A stretch of DNA of 64,000 bases, taken from Mrakia gelida. Taxonomy: Eukaryota; Basidiomycota; Tremellomycetes; Cystofilobasidiales; Mrakiaceae. The notes under the pieces were generated by a model, which ran no database searches, was not told the origin of the DNA, and saw only the letters and a list, made by a program, of their open reading frames with translations. The translations under genes and the position numbers were made by a program. Each line of letters starts with the position of its first letter. The stretch's first letter is position 1. Location: assembly GCA_024345305.1 (NCBI GenBank), contig BRON01000008.1, positions 1,612,001 through 1,676,000 on the forward strand, read 5' to 3'. Positions 43,993 through 53,925 of this stretch are shown in pieces.

Positions 43993-46328
43993 CTAGCAAT
44001 CAAACCCCCAAATCTTCGCCTTCTCCTCCTCGTCCTCTCCCTCCTCCCAATCCTCCCTCGCAACACTCAAACTCAGTATCCTCTCCTCATCCTGACCTAC
44101 CCAAAGCACCTTCTCCTCCCCCCTCGCATCCCCGTTCGGTTTTGGCGGTGGAAGAACCTCGACGTAGCTTCGTTCGATGGCGAGGCGGGTGGAGGAGGGG
44201 AAGGATGGGTGGGGTGTGGGTGGTGGGGAGGGAAGGGAGGATGCCAGAGGGGCTGAGGGATCGAGAGGGTCGTGAGAGAGTGGAGGGGGAGAGGAAGAAC
44301 GCAAGTTGGGTGGCGAGGGAGAGGCTGATGTAGGGAGAGAGAGGGTGCGAGGAGGAGGGAGGAGCGAGGGGATGTTCCAGACGAGGATTCGTCCGAGGGA
44401 GTCGCCTGTGACGCATCGATCTAAACAGGCATGAGGCGAAAGAGGGAAGAGAGAGCAGTCAGTCTCATCGAAGCTCGAGTTGAAGGCACAGAAGAGAACG
44501 AAAGAGAAACGCGTCGACGGTCACGAAACTCACTTCCCAAAACACTAACCCCTCTCACCTCCGCCCAATGAGCTCCCATCGTCCTCCCTAACCTCAGCTT
44601 CCCATCCCCTCCTCTTGTCCTCTCACCCTCTACCCGCTCCTCAGGGATTTCAAAGCAAAGCACCGAGTTGTCCGCCCCTCCAACACAGACGTACTTCTCG
44701 CTCAACCCGATCCCTGTCACTCTCCCTCTGAGGATCGCCTCGCCCGCTTGGGTATCCTCCTCCTGGCTCGTGAACGGCGAAAGAGCCGATAGCGTTCTTG
44801 TTGATTCCATCCTCCATCCTGCGCGAGCAGGGCTGTCCTCGGCGAGAACGATCTCCTGAAGCGCGACGGACCAGGAGGAGGGGTAGACGGGGATGGAGTA
44901 GGCTAGGGTTGCTTTGAGCTTGATGTTGGTGTTCGAAGAGGATGAGTTGAGCTGAGGGGAGAGGAGGAGGGCTGCTGGGAACCAGGAGGTGTGGGATTTG
45001 AGGGTTCGGAAAGGTCGAAGGGCCGGTGAGGGGGTCGCGTCCGAGGGAGGAGGGAGGTTGTAGAATGAGAGGAGGAAGTTGTCCGTGCAGGTTACGAGGA
45101 GGGAGGAGTGGAGGGAGGAAATGAGAGGTTGGTGGAGGGGTGCAGCGGTTGGGGAGGGTTGGAAGGTGGTTTCGAGGATGGTAAGAGGGGAGGAGGAGGA
45201 CGACGCGTTGGTGAGGGTGAGGAGGAAGATCGAGAAGGCCCCGGAGGTGTAGGAGACGTAGAGTCTTAGCGAGGAGGATGAGGTTGGTTCCTCTTCGTCG
45301 CTGGTGAAGGAAGATAAACTTGACTGCCATCCTACTCCGTCGACGGCGAGATCTTGAACGGCGACTCGACCTCGAAGCCAACCCGTCGACCTCTCCTTCG
45401 CCAGTCCTTCACTCTGAAAGACCAGCACCTCTGACCCTACTTCGCGACCTTCGAAGACGTGGCGGTTCTTCGCGAGGAAGAGCTTGATGTCCGGGATCGT
45501 TGAGGTCGGGCGTCGTGAGGCTGAGACGATGAAAGGGTTCGAGAGGGCGAGGAGGGTTTGGGGTCGAGGAGGAGCAAGATCGAGAGCGAAGGACGAGGGA
45601 GGTGGAGATGGGATCGGAGATGTTGAAGGAGGAGATGATGGAGGGGTGAAAGATGAGGGTAAGAGAGTGTAGAGCGACGAGCGACCTGAAGACCAATTGG
45701 TGCTGACCTGGTAGAGAGAAAGAAAGAAGGGAGGAGGAAGGAAGGGTGAGCTCACGAGCTTCCGCCATCCTGCAAGAACCAGTCCACACACATCCCTCTG
45801 AGCTTGAATCGACGAAACTCACTCGAAAGAGGTACTTCCAATCTATCCCAGGCTGCTCGTCCATCGCGCTACCATGCTGCCTCGATCTCGAGGGAAGAGG
45901 CAGGATGTGCCTTCCTCCTTCGGCTGACCCCGTCGAAGGAAGTCTCCAGGAGACTCGCTTCCCTAGACCCTGAGCTTCTCCAGGATGAGAATCTGCACGA
46001 ACCGGAGAGAAAACAGAAGGTCAGCTCCTCGCCCGTCTTATCGCTCTCGATCCAGAACGAACTCACCGAGGAAGAGACGACGCCAAAGGTGAGGGTCATT
46101 GGCTAAACGAAGGAAGTGCCAGTCCACTCTCTCTACGGAGGAGAGATCGAAAGGCGATAGATAGATGAGGATCGAGAGGAAAAGTTCGTCCGAGAGTGAG
46201 CTGGCGTTGAGGGTCAAGGGTTGCTTCCGAGCTGGTTGAGAGGCGGACGTCGTTCGAAGACGCTTGGAGGTTGAAGTGGAGGTCGAGAAGGAGGAAGGGG
46301 AGAGGGATCGCTTGTGGCTCGTGGGCAT
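43993..46328 (-). CDS. F-box/WD-repeat protein
   Basis: Start ATG 46328 (MPTSHKRSLSPSSFSTSTST). Four exons join in phase: 46328-46067, 45992-45823, 45707-44534, and about 44441-43993. The F-box is LSDELFLSILIYLSPFDLSS followed by HFLRLANDPHLWRRLFL, which should bind Skp1. Then KYLFRVSTNWSSGRSSLYTL bridges a splice exactly, as expected in F-box/WD proteins (LYRxxxNWxxG). Propeller blades are recognisable as LRLYVSYTSGAFSIFLL, LISSLHSSLLVTCTDNFLLS, KYVCVGGADNSVLCFEI and CVTGDSLGRILVWNIPS. An acidic C-terminus ends KIWGFDC. The length is about 640 residues. A role as SCF substrate receptor is family inference; the target is unknown. The intron between exons 2 and 3 contains a decoy GTGAGC/GCAG pair. 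Confidence 0.72.
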
Positions 46329-47049
46329 CGTGGACGGGTGTTCGAAGAATAAGATGGAAAGATGGTGTACTGGATGAGGGAAAGAGGGCTCCGAAGAGAA
46401 ACGGAGGGCGGAGGGAGGGTCGAGGTGTTTGAGGGGAGGAAAGAAGGGAGCTCAGCTCGACCGCCCTCGATTTCGATCTCGCCCTCCCTCGCAACTGGCT
46501 TTAAAACCTGCAAATTCTCATTGTCCAGACCTTCTCACCACTTTGATCTCCATTTGTGAGGACCACGGGTTCGACGAAGATGGAAAATCTGGTTCGAACC
46601 CTCAGCAAAACTGTTGACCTTGATGTCCTGCTCGACGCGTCTCAATTCTCTCTTCCTCTAAATCCGCGCCGTCGGCGACGTAACATACGATGACAATCGC
46701 TTGAGAGATTAGCTTTACGGTCAAATGTGCGTCACGTTTGCCGGGCGAGGGTCTGGAGAGGCTGCCAGAAGACTGATGAAGGACGCGACGCGTTTCGCTT
46801 CCCCATCACTTTGACCCTAGGTTCCTTCAGTCGTACCCGTTACCACCCTCACATACAGCACCCCTCCCTAGACATCAGCACTCACGATGGCTGCTTTTCC
46901 CACTCTCGAAACCAATCCTCAACGCTCTCATTCCGCGTCGGCCTCCTCAAGCTGCGACGAAACGTTCATCCTCCGTCCCTCGTACGCTAGATACAACGTT
47001 AAACTCTCCCGATATGTACAACCGTCCCTAACAGATCCTTCGAGGGACC
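46329..47049. other. Intergenic region upstream of the F-box/WD40 gene
   Basis: Probable promoter and 5' UTR of the gene starting at 46328 and 3' flank of the small minus-strand gene ending at 47050. A TTCGAACC motif near 46590 looked like a tRNA TPsiC arm but no cloverleaf surrounds it. A short plus-strand ATG frame at 46887-47078 overlaps the other gene's last exon antisense and is probably chance. Confidence 0.35.
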
Positions 47050-47915
47050 CTAGTACCTCTGATCTCCTCCTCCCTTGACGAGTCCCATTCGATGAGCCCA
47101 GGTTCCGAACTTTCCTCCCTTGAGTCCTCCGTCCTCGAACGGGTGGCCGAGTTTCTCGAACTTGAATCGAAGGCCCTGCAAAACCCACGACACGAAGCGA
47201 ATGAATCAGTCAGCGACGATAAGAGAGAGTGAGAGAAGAAGGAGGAGGGGGGGGGGGGGGCCAGCATCGAACGAAGAGAGAGATGGGAAGCAGAGGTACG
47301 CACGAGCTTGACAGCGTAGGTTTCTCGGATTCCCCAGAACATGAAGAGCCACATGGCTGTAACCAAAAGGGAAGGGTGGGAAGGACGAAGGAGGGAAAGG
47401 GAGCGAGGTCAGCTTTCGTTCTCAAGTCGAGTCGAGCTCGCTCCCTCAGCCCTTCCTTCCGTCCCAATCTTCCCAACCCAACCCGGTTCGAAACTCACCC
47501 ATCTCGATCTACCCAACATCAACCACCAACCAAACCGCAATCCAGATATCAGCTTCTCCCAAATCTAATCACTCGACTCGAGAAGGGGAGCTCCCTCGCC
47601 CTTCGCCGGCGGGGTATCTCGCTCGCCCCTCCTTCCTCCTTCCTTGCTTCTCTTTGGACTCACACCAGCAGCGTACCGAAGCTGGCCCTTCGGGGGGAGA
47701 GGGAAGATGGGACGAGAGGCTGTGTTGGGAGGAATCGAGGAGAAAGGGGAGTGGGTCAGGAGGGGAGGGGAGGGTGGATGGATGGATGGATAGAGGTGAA
47801 GATGGGGAAGGAAGGAGGGGAGGAGGGGAAGGGACCAACCTGTTCCAGGTCTCGTCGATGGATGAGCATGAGCATGAGCGTGTGCGTCTGCGTGGGCGTG
47901 ATGATCTCCTGCCAT
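47050..47915 (-). CDS. Small His-rich single-pass membrane protein, probably NDUFB2-like complex I subunit
   Basis: Four exons give about 103 residues. Start ATG 47915: MAGDHHAHADAHAHAHAH, then after an intron SRPIFPLPPKGQLRYAA, then AMWLFMFWGIRETYAVKL (one hydrophobic helix), then LRFKFEKLGHPFEDGGLKGG to TAG 47050-47052. Phases agree if exon 2 begins after CCCAACACAG. A His-rich N-terminus, one transmembrane helix starting MW, and a C-terminal LGHP-type motif resemble the B2 (AGGG) accessory subunit of mitochondrial complex I and related small respiratory subunits, placing it in the inner membrane. This rests on layout, not on a strong motif, so other small mitochondrial membrane proteins remain possible. 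Confidence 0.45.
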
Positions 47916-48187
47916 GACTGTAGAGGGACGAGTGTCAGAAAGCTGGAGGGTAGAGGGAGGGGGGGGGGAGGGATGGACGGACTTGTGAGCTTGACAGGTG
48001 AGCGTTGGGAGGGGCGAGGGTAGGGAAGGGGAGAGGAGATGAAGCGAGTGAAGATTTATCTTCCTTCCCTTTCAAGGAAAATATTTGAGGTGTAGACAGG
48101 TGGGTCGTGTATAAGTCTCATGTGCGATCATCAAAGAAAGAACCAAGAAAAAGCTGCGACTTTCCCTCCTCGTGCCGTCGTCGCGAC

Positions 48188-51100
48188 TCACAACTTCCCA
48201 TTCACCAACCTCAACCTCTCCCTCAACCCCCTCTCCTCCAGTCTCTCCCTCACCCAGAACATCCTCTCCAGCTTCCCCATCTCTCGCACTCCAAGAAGGA
48301 ACTCGCCTCCTTCTTCGATCTTCGTCTTCAACCAATCCGAACATCCCTCGCACGTCGACCTCCCCTCCTTGATCTCCACCAGCTCTCGAGGGTTTGACTC
48401 GCTCGGAGCGGCGAGGAAGAAGGGAGAGAACGAGGGAGATGCAGCACTCGAGCAGAACCAGCAGAATGGAGTGGAAGGGAGGCAGGATGAGGGAGCCGTT
48501 CCGAGTTGGAGAAGGGAGGGGTTCGGATCTCGATCTCGAGGAAGATTCGACGACGAGGTTCCGGACGACGACGACGGAGGAGACGCGTGATGCGACGAGG
48601 AGGTTAGAGGAGTAGCGGTCGCTTGCGAAAGGTGGTACCAGTGCTGGTCGTGGGAGTGGCTGAGAGAGGGAGAGGGAGAGGGAGGAGGAGGATGTGTCGA
48701 CGGTGGGAGGAAGGGAGAACGAAGGTTTGAGGTGGATCCAGATCCAGACCCGATGGCAGGAGGAGGAGTGAGAGCAGAGTTGTTCGTCCAAGGTGACTCC
48801 AATCTGGGCTTCTTCTGCGTCGCGAACGAAGGCTCCTCCGACGAATCGTCGTTCCATCGTCGAGATCGAGGTCGCGGATCTCGAGGTTGAGAGAGGTTCG
48901 ACGTTGCTTGAACGTAGGAAGAGCGAGGGATTCGAGCCCGTCGTGGGAGCTGGTTGCAGAGGGACTGAATAAACAAGACGTAAAGAAAACGGAAGTCAGT
49001 GAATGGACGTGACACCGACGAGACGCGTCGACTCGCTTCGAGATCGTCCTCGGTGGCTGTGCCATCGCATCGACGGCTCCCATCTCGTCTTCAGAATCGT
49101 CCGTGGAAGATTCCTCCGACTGGATCGCTGCTTGATCACCAGCGAAACTGAGGAGCAACGAGAGGAGAAGAGGTCAGTCTCCGTCCGTCGAGCGAGACCC
49201 AAACGAAGAGCTCGAACTCACCCCGTGGACATCCTCGTTTGGGGAGGAAGGATGTCGGGAACTTGATGAGGATTCTGGGAGAGGGAGTAGAGAATTGAAA
49301 GGAGAGGAGGTGAGATGCACTCGTCGACGACGCGAGGGCGAGAGAAAAGGGACCGACGTCAAGGGCTCACGAGATTCCAGACGTTGACCAAGGACGAAGG
49401 CAGCTGAGGGACGACCGAGGTGAGCTGAGCCTGGGCGACGGCGGAAGGGTAGGACCTAGGATGAGAGAGAAAGGGGAAGAGGTCAGAGAGAGGGTCCGTC
49501 GAGAACGGGCGACAGAAAGAAGGAGCGACGCACTGCAGGTTTCGAGTGTCCGGCCGTGCCAGCGAGGGATGGGAAGAAGTCGTGTACAGGGGCGAGGTGA
49601 TGGGATTTCGAGAATGTGGTGCAGAGCTGAAGGATGCGATGGAGAAAGATTGGGGAGAAGATCTGTGCGTACGAAAGAAGAACGGAAAACGAGCAAGGTC
49701 AGGTCGCGAGAACTTCTGCGAGGGAAAGAAGCTCACGTCGAACTCACGTCGGGACGGTGTAGTCCTGATCGTGATGTCTGTTCGAAGGATCCGCTTGCGT
49801 CGAAGTGCTGTAGAGCTCGAAGGTGCTCGGACTGACTCCTTCGCCGGCTGGAAAGGTGTTTAGCGAGGCGAGGAATCGAGCGAAGTTGGCGTCCTCGGAG
49901 TTGATCGATTCGTTGCTTGAGATGATCGGAGAGTGTGCTTGGGCACTGTCGGGAGGCGGAAGCAAGCACAAAACAAGGAAGACGGGGGTAAGCTTCGCGT
50001 CTCAGAGTCTACGGCGTGCGGACGAGCGAGCAGAGATAGAGAAGGACTCACGCGACCGTTCCCTCCGCCCTCTTGCTGACCTTGTCGGTGGCGACAACGA
50101 CAGGTCTGGGAGCAGCACTGTGAAGCGAGGAGTAGGTTGTGAGCGGATGAAGGCTGGGATCGAGCTCCTGGCGAGGAAATAGAACGAGCCAGTCGCGTAC
50201 TCACCTTGATCTCTTGACCTTCTTGACCTTCACAGCCTTCACCCTCGGTCGGCCACCACTGAGCTTATCCATTCGATCCTCGATGGTCCACTTCCACGAC
50301 TTGTAGTGATACCTGCAGGCTGCAGCTGGTCGGCGAGTGTTCTGAGAAGCAAACCAGGGCGAAGGGAAAGCGATCAGTTCGTCGCTCCCTCGACGCGGAA
50401 AGGGACCAAAGAACGACTGACCTCGGTAGCAGCGAATCGGTCGAAGAGATCGAGTCCGTTCTCGTCCTTGGCGGTATAGTCGTCGCTCGCAGCTGAGAGG
50501 AGGAAGAGAGCGTCGTCCTCGTCGCTTATCCAGAGCTTCGACGCGGGCAGGGCCTTGGACGGGTGACTGTTGAGGGACGGGAGGAGGCCAATGAAGTCAG
50601 CTCTCCGAGTGGTCCTCGAGCAGAACTCCAGAACGAGGAGTGGCGGGCGAGAGAGATCGATCAAAGACGCGACGAAACTCACTCGACCACCGCATTGACC
50701 TCCTCGATCGACTGAACTGGCGTTTCACCAGCTTGCTCGTGCGTCGACGTTGTTGGAGATGCTTTGACGGATCTGGCAGTGAAAAGAAGGATGGACATGA
50801 TGAGTTGACGATGAACAAGGGAGAGAGAAGACGAAGACGAACGACTCACGACGTCTCGACCAAACGCTTCTCCTTGGCCTCCTTTCCAACGACTCCCTTC
50901 ATCTCTCCCTCCCCATGCTCGACCGAAGACGGGTAGAGATAGGTCTGCTCCGGCTGTCAATGCTTCAAACGAAGGCTGCCCTCGACCCATCGAAGAGTGA
51001 GGACTCGAGGGAATCGAGGGGAGTTGCCGATGGAGAGGGAAGATCTGGCTCGTACGAGCTCGTCTCCAAGAGGTGAACGATGCTCGACGAGGATGTGGGT

Positions 51101-51482
51101 CGCTTCCGAGATGGTGGTGGTGACGAGGTTGGGAGACTCTCGAGTTCGGTTCTGTCGATGAAGTGTGGGGGAAGAAGTATCAGGGTCCGACGAGAGGAGA
51201 GACGGGAGGGAAGGATGCCGATGCCAGAGGAGTTGGAGGGAAGGAGAGGTGGCAAGAAGGACGAACGATGAGATCGGAACAGGTTCGAACAGCCTTCTCG
51301 GACGAAAGGTCGAAGAACAGCTTGCTAGATCGTTGCTTTTGAGGTTCTTGAGCTTGAGGAGTGCTGGGAGGAAAGACGGAGGGAGTCGAGGAAGGAGGAG
51401 CGGGTTGTTGAGCTTCGACGGTGGAAGGAGGGGTCGAGTCGACGTCTGTGGATCCATTCGTGGGGGTGTTCGGAGTAGCCAT
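48188..51482 (-). CDS. Rap1-like BRCT-Myb protein, copy C, with in-frame TGA after the BRCT domain
   Basis: From ATG 51482 (MATPNTPTNGSTDVDSTPPS) about twelve exons follow the plan of copy A. The BRCT lies in 51482-51267 and 51151-50850 (KLFFDLSSEKAVRTCSDLI ... EATHILVEHRSPLGDELVRA ... RVLTLRWVEGSLRLKH). At the Trp conserved in copy B (HWQP) the codon is TGA (50957-50959), while the frame downstream stays open to the exon end. Next are a Myb/SANT module (LWISDEDDALFLLSAASDD ... CRYHYKSWKWTIEDRMDKL) and a second Myb-like stretch (NSEDANFARFLASLNTFPAG). The last exon carries a Ser/Pro linker and the cysteine module FCWFCSSAA ... STCEGCSDW. All splice phases I checked after the stop still agree, so the nonsense change looks recent, or translation reads through it. 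The last intron needs a GTCGAC donor for phase. Confidence 0.6.
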
Positions 51483-51507
51483 AGTGCTGAGGGTGATCGG
51501 AAAGGGC

Positions 51508-51543
51508 CTACTGAGGTTCGAACTCGTAAGAAAAGCTTCCCAT
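51508..51543 (-). promoter_or_regulatory. Conserved upstream ORF in the leader of Rap1-like copy C
   Basis: ATG 51543 opens MGSFSYEFEPQ and stops at TAG 51508-51510, 25 bases before the main ATG at 51482. Position, length and peptide match the upstream ORFs of copy A and of the BRCT/zinc-finger chimera. Confidence 0.55.
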
Positions 51544-51794
51544 CGAAGGGAAGGGAGGGAAGGGGAGAAGGAGATGGTTGGAGGGAGCGATTCGTCGAAA
51601 TGAGCTCGGTCGCTCCTCGCTCGTTTTTTTTCCTGTTCTTTCCTGGTCGAGAACACAAGCAGACATCAAGCATTAAACCGAAAGAGTAAAAGGAAAGGAG
51701 GGTCTCGAAGCTATCGTAAGAGGAGAAGAGCATAGGGGGTACAAAAGGAAACTGAAGCACTGAAGGAAACCCACGACGAGGACGCGACAACAGA

Positions 51795-52019
51795 AGAACA
51801 CCTCTCTCCTTCTTCTTCCCCTTCCCAACCGAGGTACTCGTCTTAGCCCATCCACCCGTAGTGCTCGCACCTCCTCCTCGTTGGTCCTCCCTGAAACGAT
51901 ACGAGACGAAACGAAGAAGAGTGGAGGGTCAGCCAGAGGTCGAAGTCGAGACGAGACGCAAGGAAAGAAGTAGAGAGAGACACTCACGACTCGTCCACAG
52001 CAGATCCCAGGTCAGAACC
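51795..52019 (-). pseudogene. Relic of the terminal exons of a duplicated CRZ1-like gene
   Basis: Downstream of the chimera's TGA the sequence still parallels the last two exons of the intact CRZ1-like gene: CTGTGGACGAGTC|GTGAGT, a CTGACCC branch, TTTCAG and then GGAGGACCAACGAGGAGGAG, followed by GTACCTCGGTTGGGAAGGGG and AAGAAGAAGGAGAGAGG. It corresponds to the VDEP and VGKGKKKGRGVLL ends of the intact gene but is now untranslated 3' sequence. Confidence 0.6.
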
Positions 52020-53580
52020 TCAGACCCACCCCTTTCCGGCCTGGGATTTGACTGGGAGAGAAGAAAAGAGGGGGGGGGGGGGGAAGGGACGGGATGGGGA
52101 AGGCGGGCGACGCGTCAGTTCGGTTCCTCATCTCGAGTTCAGTTGCGTGAAACTCACGATGTTGGGCAAGACTATCCAAGCGAGAGAACTTGCGTTGACA
52201 GCCCTGGTAGGTGTGAGGTTGGGGTCCGACTGGGCGAAGAGGGCGAGCAAGGGAGAGTCAGTTCGAGGAAGGTGTCAAGAAGGAAGGGGGAGAGAGGAGT
52301 GCGGAGAACTCGACTCGACGCAAGAGAAGGGAGACGTACCGTGGAGATCCATGTGTCGTTTGCAGTCGTTCTGTCGAGCGAAAGATTTGCCACAGGTTTC
52401 GCACTTGAAGGGTCTGGGGAAAAGGAAGACGGGGAAGGGGAAGAGATCAGTCCGGAGAGTCGAGCGAGAACGACGCGACGCGACGAAAGGGAACAGCAAT
52501 GTACCTCTGGTTGGTATGAGATCGAAGATGTCCTTTGAGATTGAAGGCCCTGACGAGAAAGAAGTACCGAGACGAAGAAGGTCAGCTCAAGCCCTTCTGG
52601 TCGCACGCGTTTTCCCAACTCGAGCTCTTGACTCAACTCACCTCGTGAAGGTCGACCCACACCCCGGAATCGGACAGGCGAACTGAGCGGCTACTTTCCT
52701 CCTCCCCTGACTCGCAGCCAACATCTTCTTCGTCGTGACGCTAGGCTTTACCACACGACTCATGTTGCTCGTCGCCGTCCCACTCTCACGGCCAAGGTTC
52801 GTGATCCTGCTTCCGTCACTGCAAAGAGAGGATCGTGAGTACAGGCCTCGCGTGTCAAGAGCGAGCTACGAGACGACGGGACTGACCTCTCATCTCCATC
52901 ACTGCCCATCTCGTCCTCCTCAGGCTCCTCCATCTCCACCTCTGCCCTCTCGACGGCCTTCCCCTTCATCCCTCCTCCTCCAGCACCGACCGTCTTCTTC
53001 CCAGTCTCCACCTCCTTCTTCCCTTCCCTCACAAACAAGAAGTCCGCCTCGTCCACCCACTCTTCCCAGAAGATGCACTCCTTCAACCAGGCATCCGTCA
53101 CGAGAAGCTGAGAAGGTCGAGAGGCGGATGAAGGAGGAGGATGTTGAGCTCGACGAAGCTGAAGGACGGCATCCCCGAAGGGCGAGGTAGGGTCTATAAC
53201 GATATGCGTGGCTTCAGAGAGGACAGTCGTTCGTCGAGGAGGATTGTTGTAGGTGAATTTCTGCAAGGAGCGAGGCGACATGGGAGGTCAGTTGGGGAGT
53301 GGAGCGAGAGAGGGAGGACGAAGGGAAGAAGGGTCGAGCTCACCGAGAGGATCTGGATGATTTTGGGGATCACAGAAGGAGAGAGGGGATCGAGGTAGAG
53401 GAGATGACCGTTGTGCCAGATGGGTTTCGAGCTTGACGTAGCAGCGGTCTCGATATGGGGTGGTGGAGGAGCGAAGGGAAGGGGAGGAGGAGCAGCTGAA
53501 GGATGTTGAGCTTCGACGTTGGAAGGACGGGTCGGTTCGAGGTCTGTGGATCCGTTCCTGGGGCTGTTTGAAGTTGCCAT
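52020..53580 (-). CDS. Chimeric BRCT / C2H2 zinc-finger protein (Rap1-like + CRZ1-like)
   Basis: Seven exons join in phase: 53580-53344, 53260-52887, 52818-52642, 52549-52505, 52413-52340, 52229-52158, and 52051 to TGA 52020-52022. Exons 1-2 encode a leader and a BRCT domain like Rap1-like copies A-C (MATSNSPRNGSTDLEP ... EATHIVIDPTSPFGDAVLQL ... LLVTDAWLKECIFWEEW) and an acidic linker. Exon 3 switches to the CRZ1-like sequence (ATSNMSRVVKPSVTTKK, ASQGRRKVAAQFACPIPGCG), followed by finger 1 (AFNLKGHLRSH), finger 2 (CETCGKSFARQNDCKRHMDL) and a third finger in which the first Cys is Tyr (HTYQGCQRKFSRLDSLAQH). The exon lengths 45, 74 and 72 equal those of the intact gene. A TGA soon after finger 3 ends the protein at about 320 residues. 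Two intact fingers and a BRCT could still make a DNA-bound adaptor; function is inference. Confidence 0.68.
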
Positions 53581-53605
53581 GGTGCAGAGAGTGACTGGGA
53601 AGGGT

Positions 53606-53641
53606 CTACTGAGCTTCAAACTCGAAGAGAAAGCTTCCCAT
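53606..53641 (-). promoter_or_regulatory. Conserved upstream ORF in the leader of the BRCT/zinc-finger chimera
   Basis: ATG 53641 opens MGSFLFEFEAQ and stops at TAG 53606-53608, 25 bases before the main ATG at 53580. It matches the upstream ORFs of copies A and C in length and peptide. Confidence 0.55.
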
Positions 53642-53925
53642 TGAAGGAAGGGTAGGGAGAGGGGGAGATGGTTGAGGTCGACCCGAAGTCGACGTTCCCT
53701 CCTCCCTCCTCGTCGCCACTGCCTGACGCCAAGCACGACTGCGTGTTTTCTCTCTATTTTTCCGTGTTCGTGCCTGAAAGTATCTAGGTCGAGTGTACCG
53801 CTGGCCCTTCGAAGAGCGATCAACCCGAAATCCTTCGCGCTCTCGACGTCGACTTCCGACGACGTGTCTTTCTCCTCGATTTCCGAAACAAGACACCCCA
53901 TTTACAAAACGAGACGTCATCGATA

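Noticed and set aside
46560..46640. TGGTTCGAACCC-like motif suggesting a tRNA
   Set aside because: No A-box or foldable acceptor, D and anticodon arms surround it within tRNA distance.
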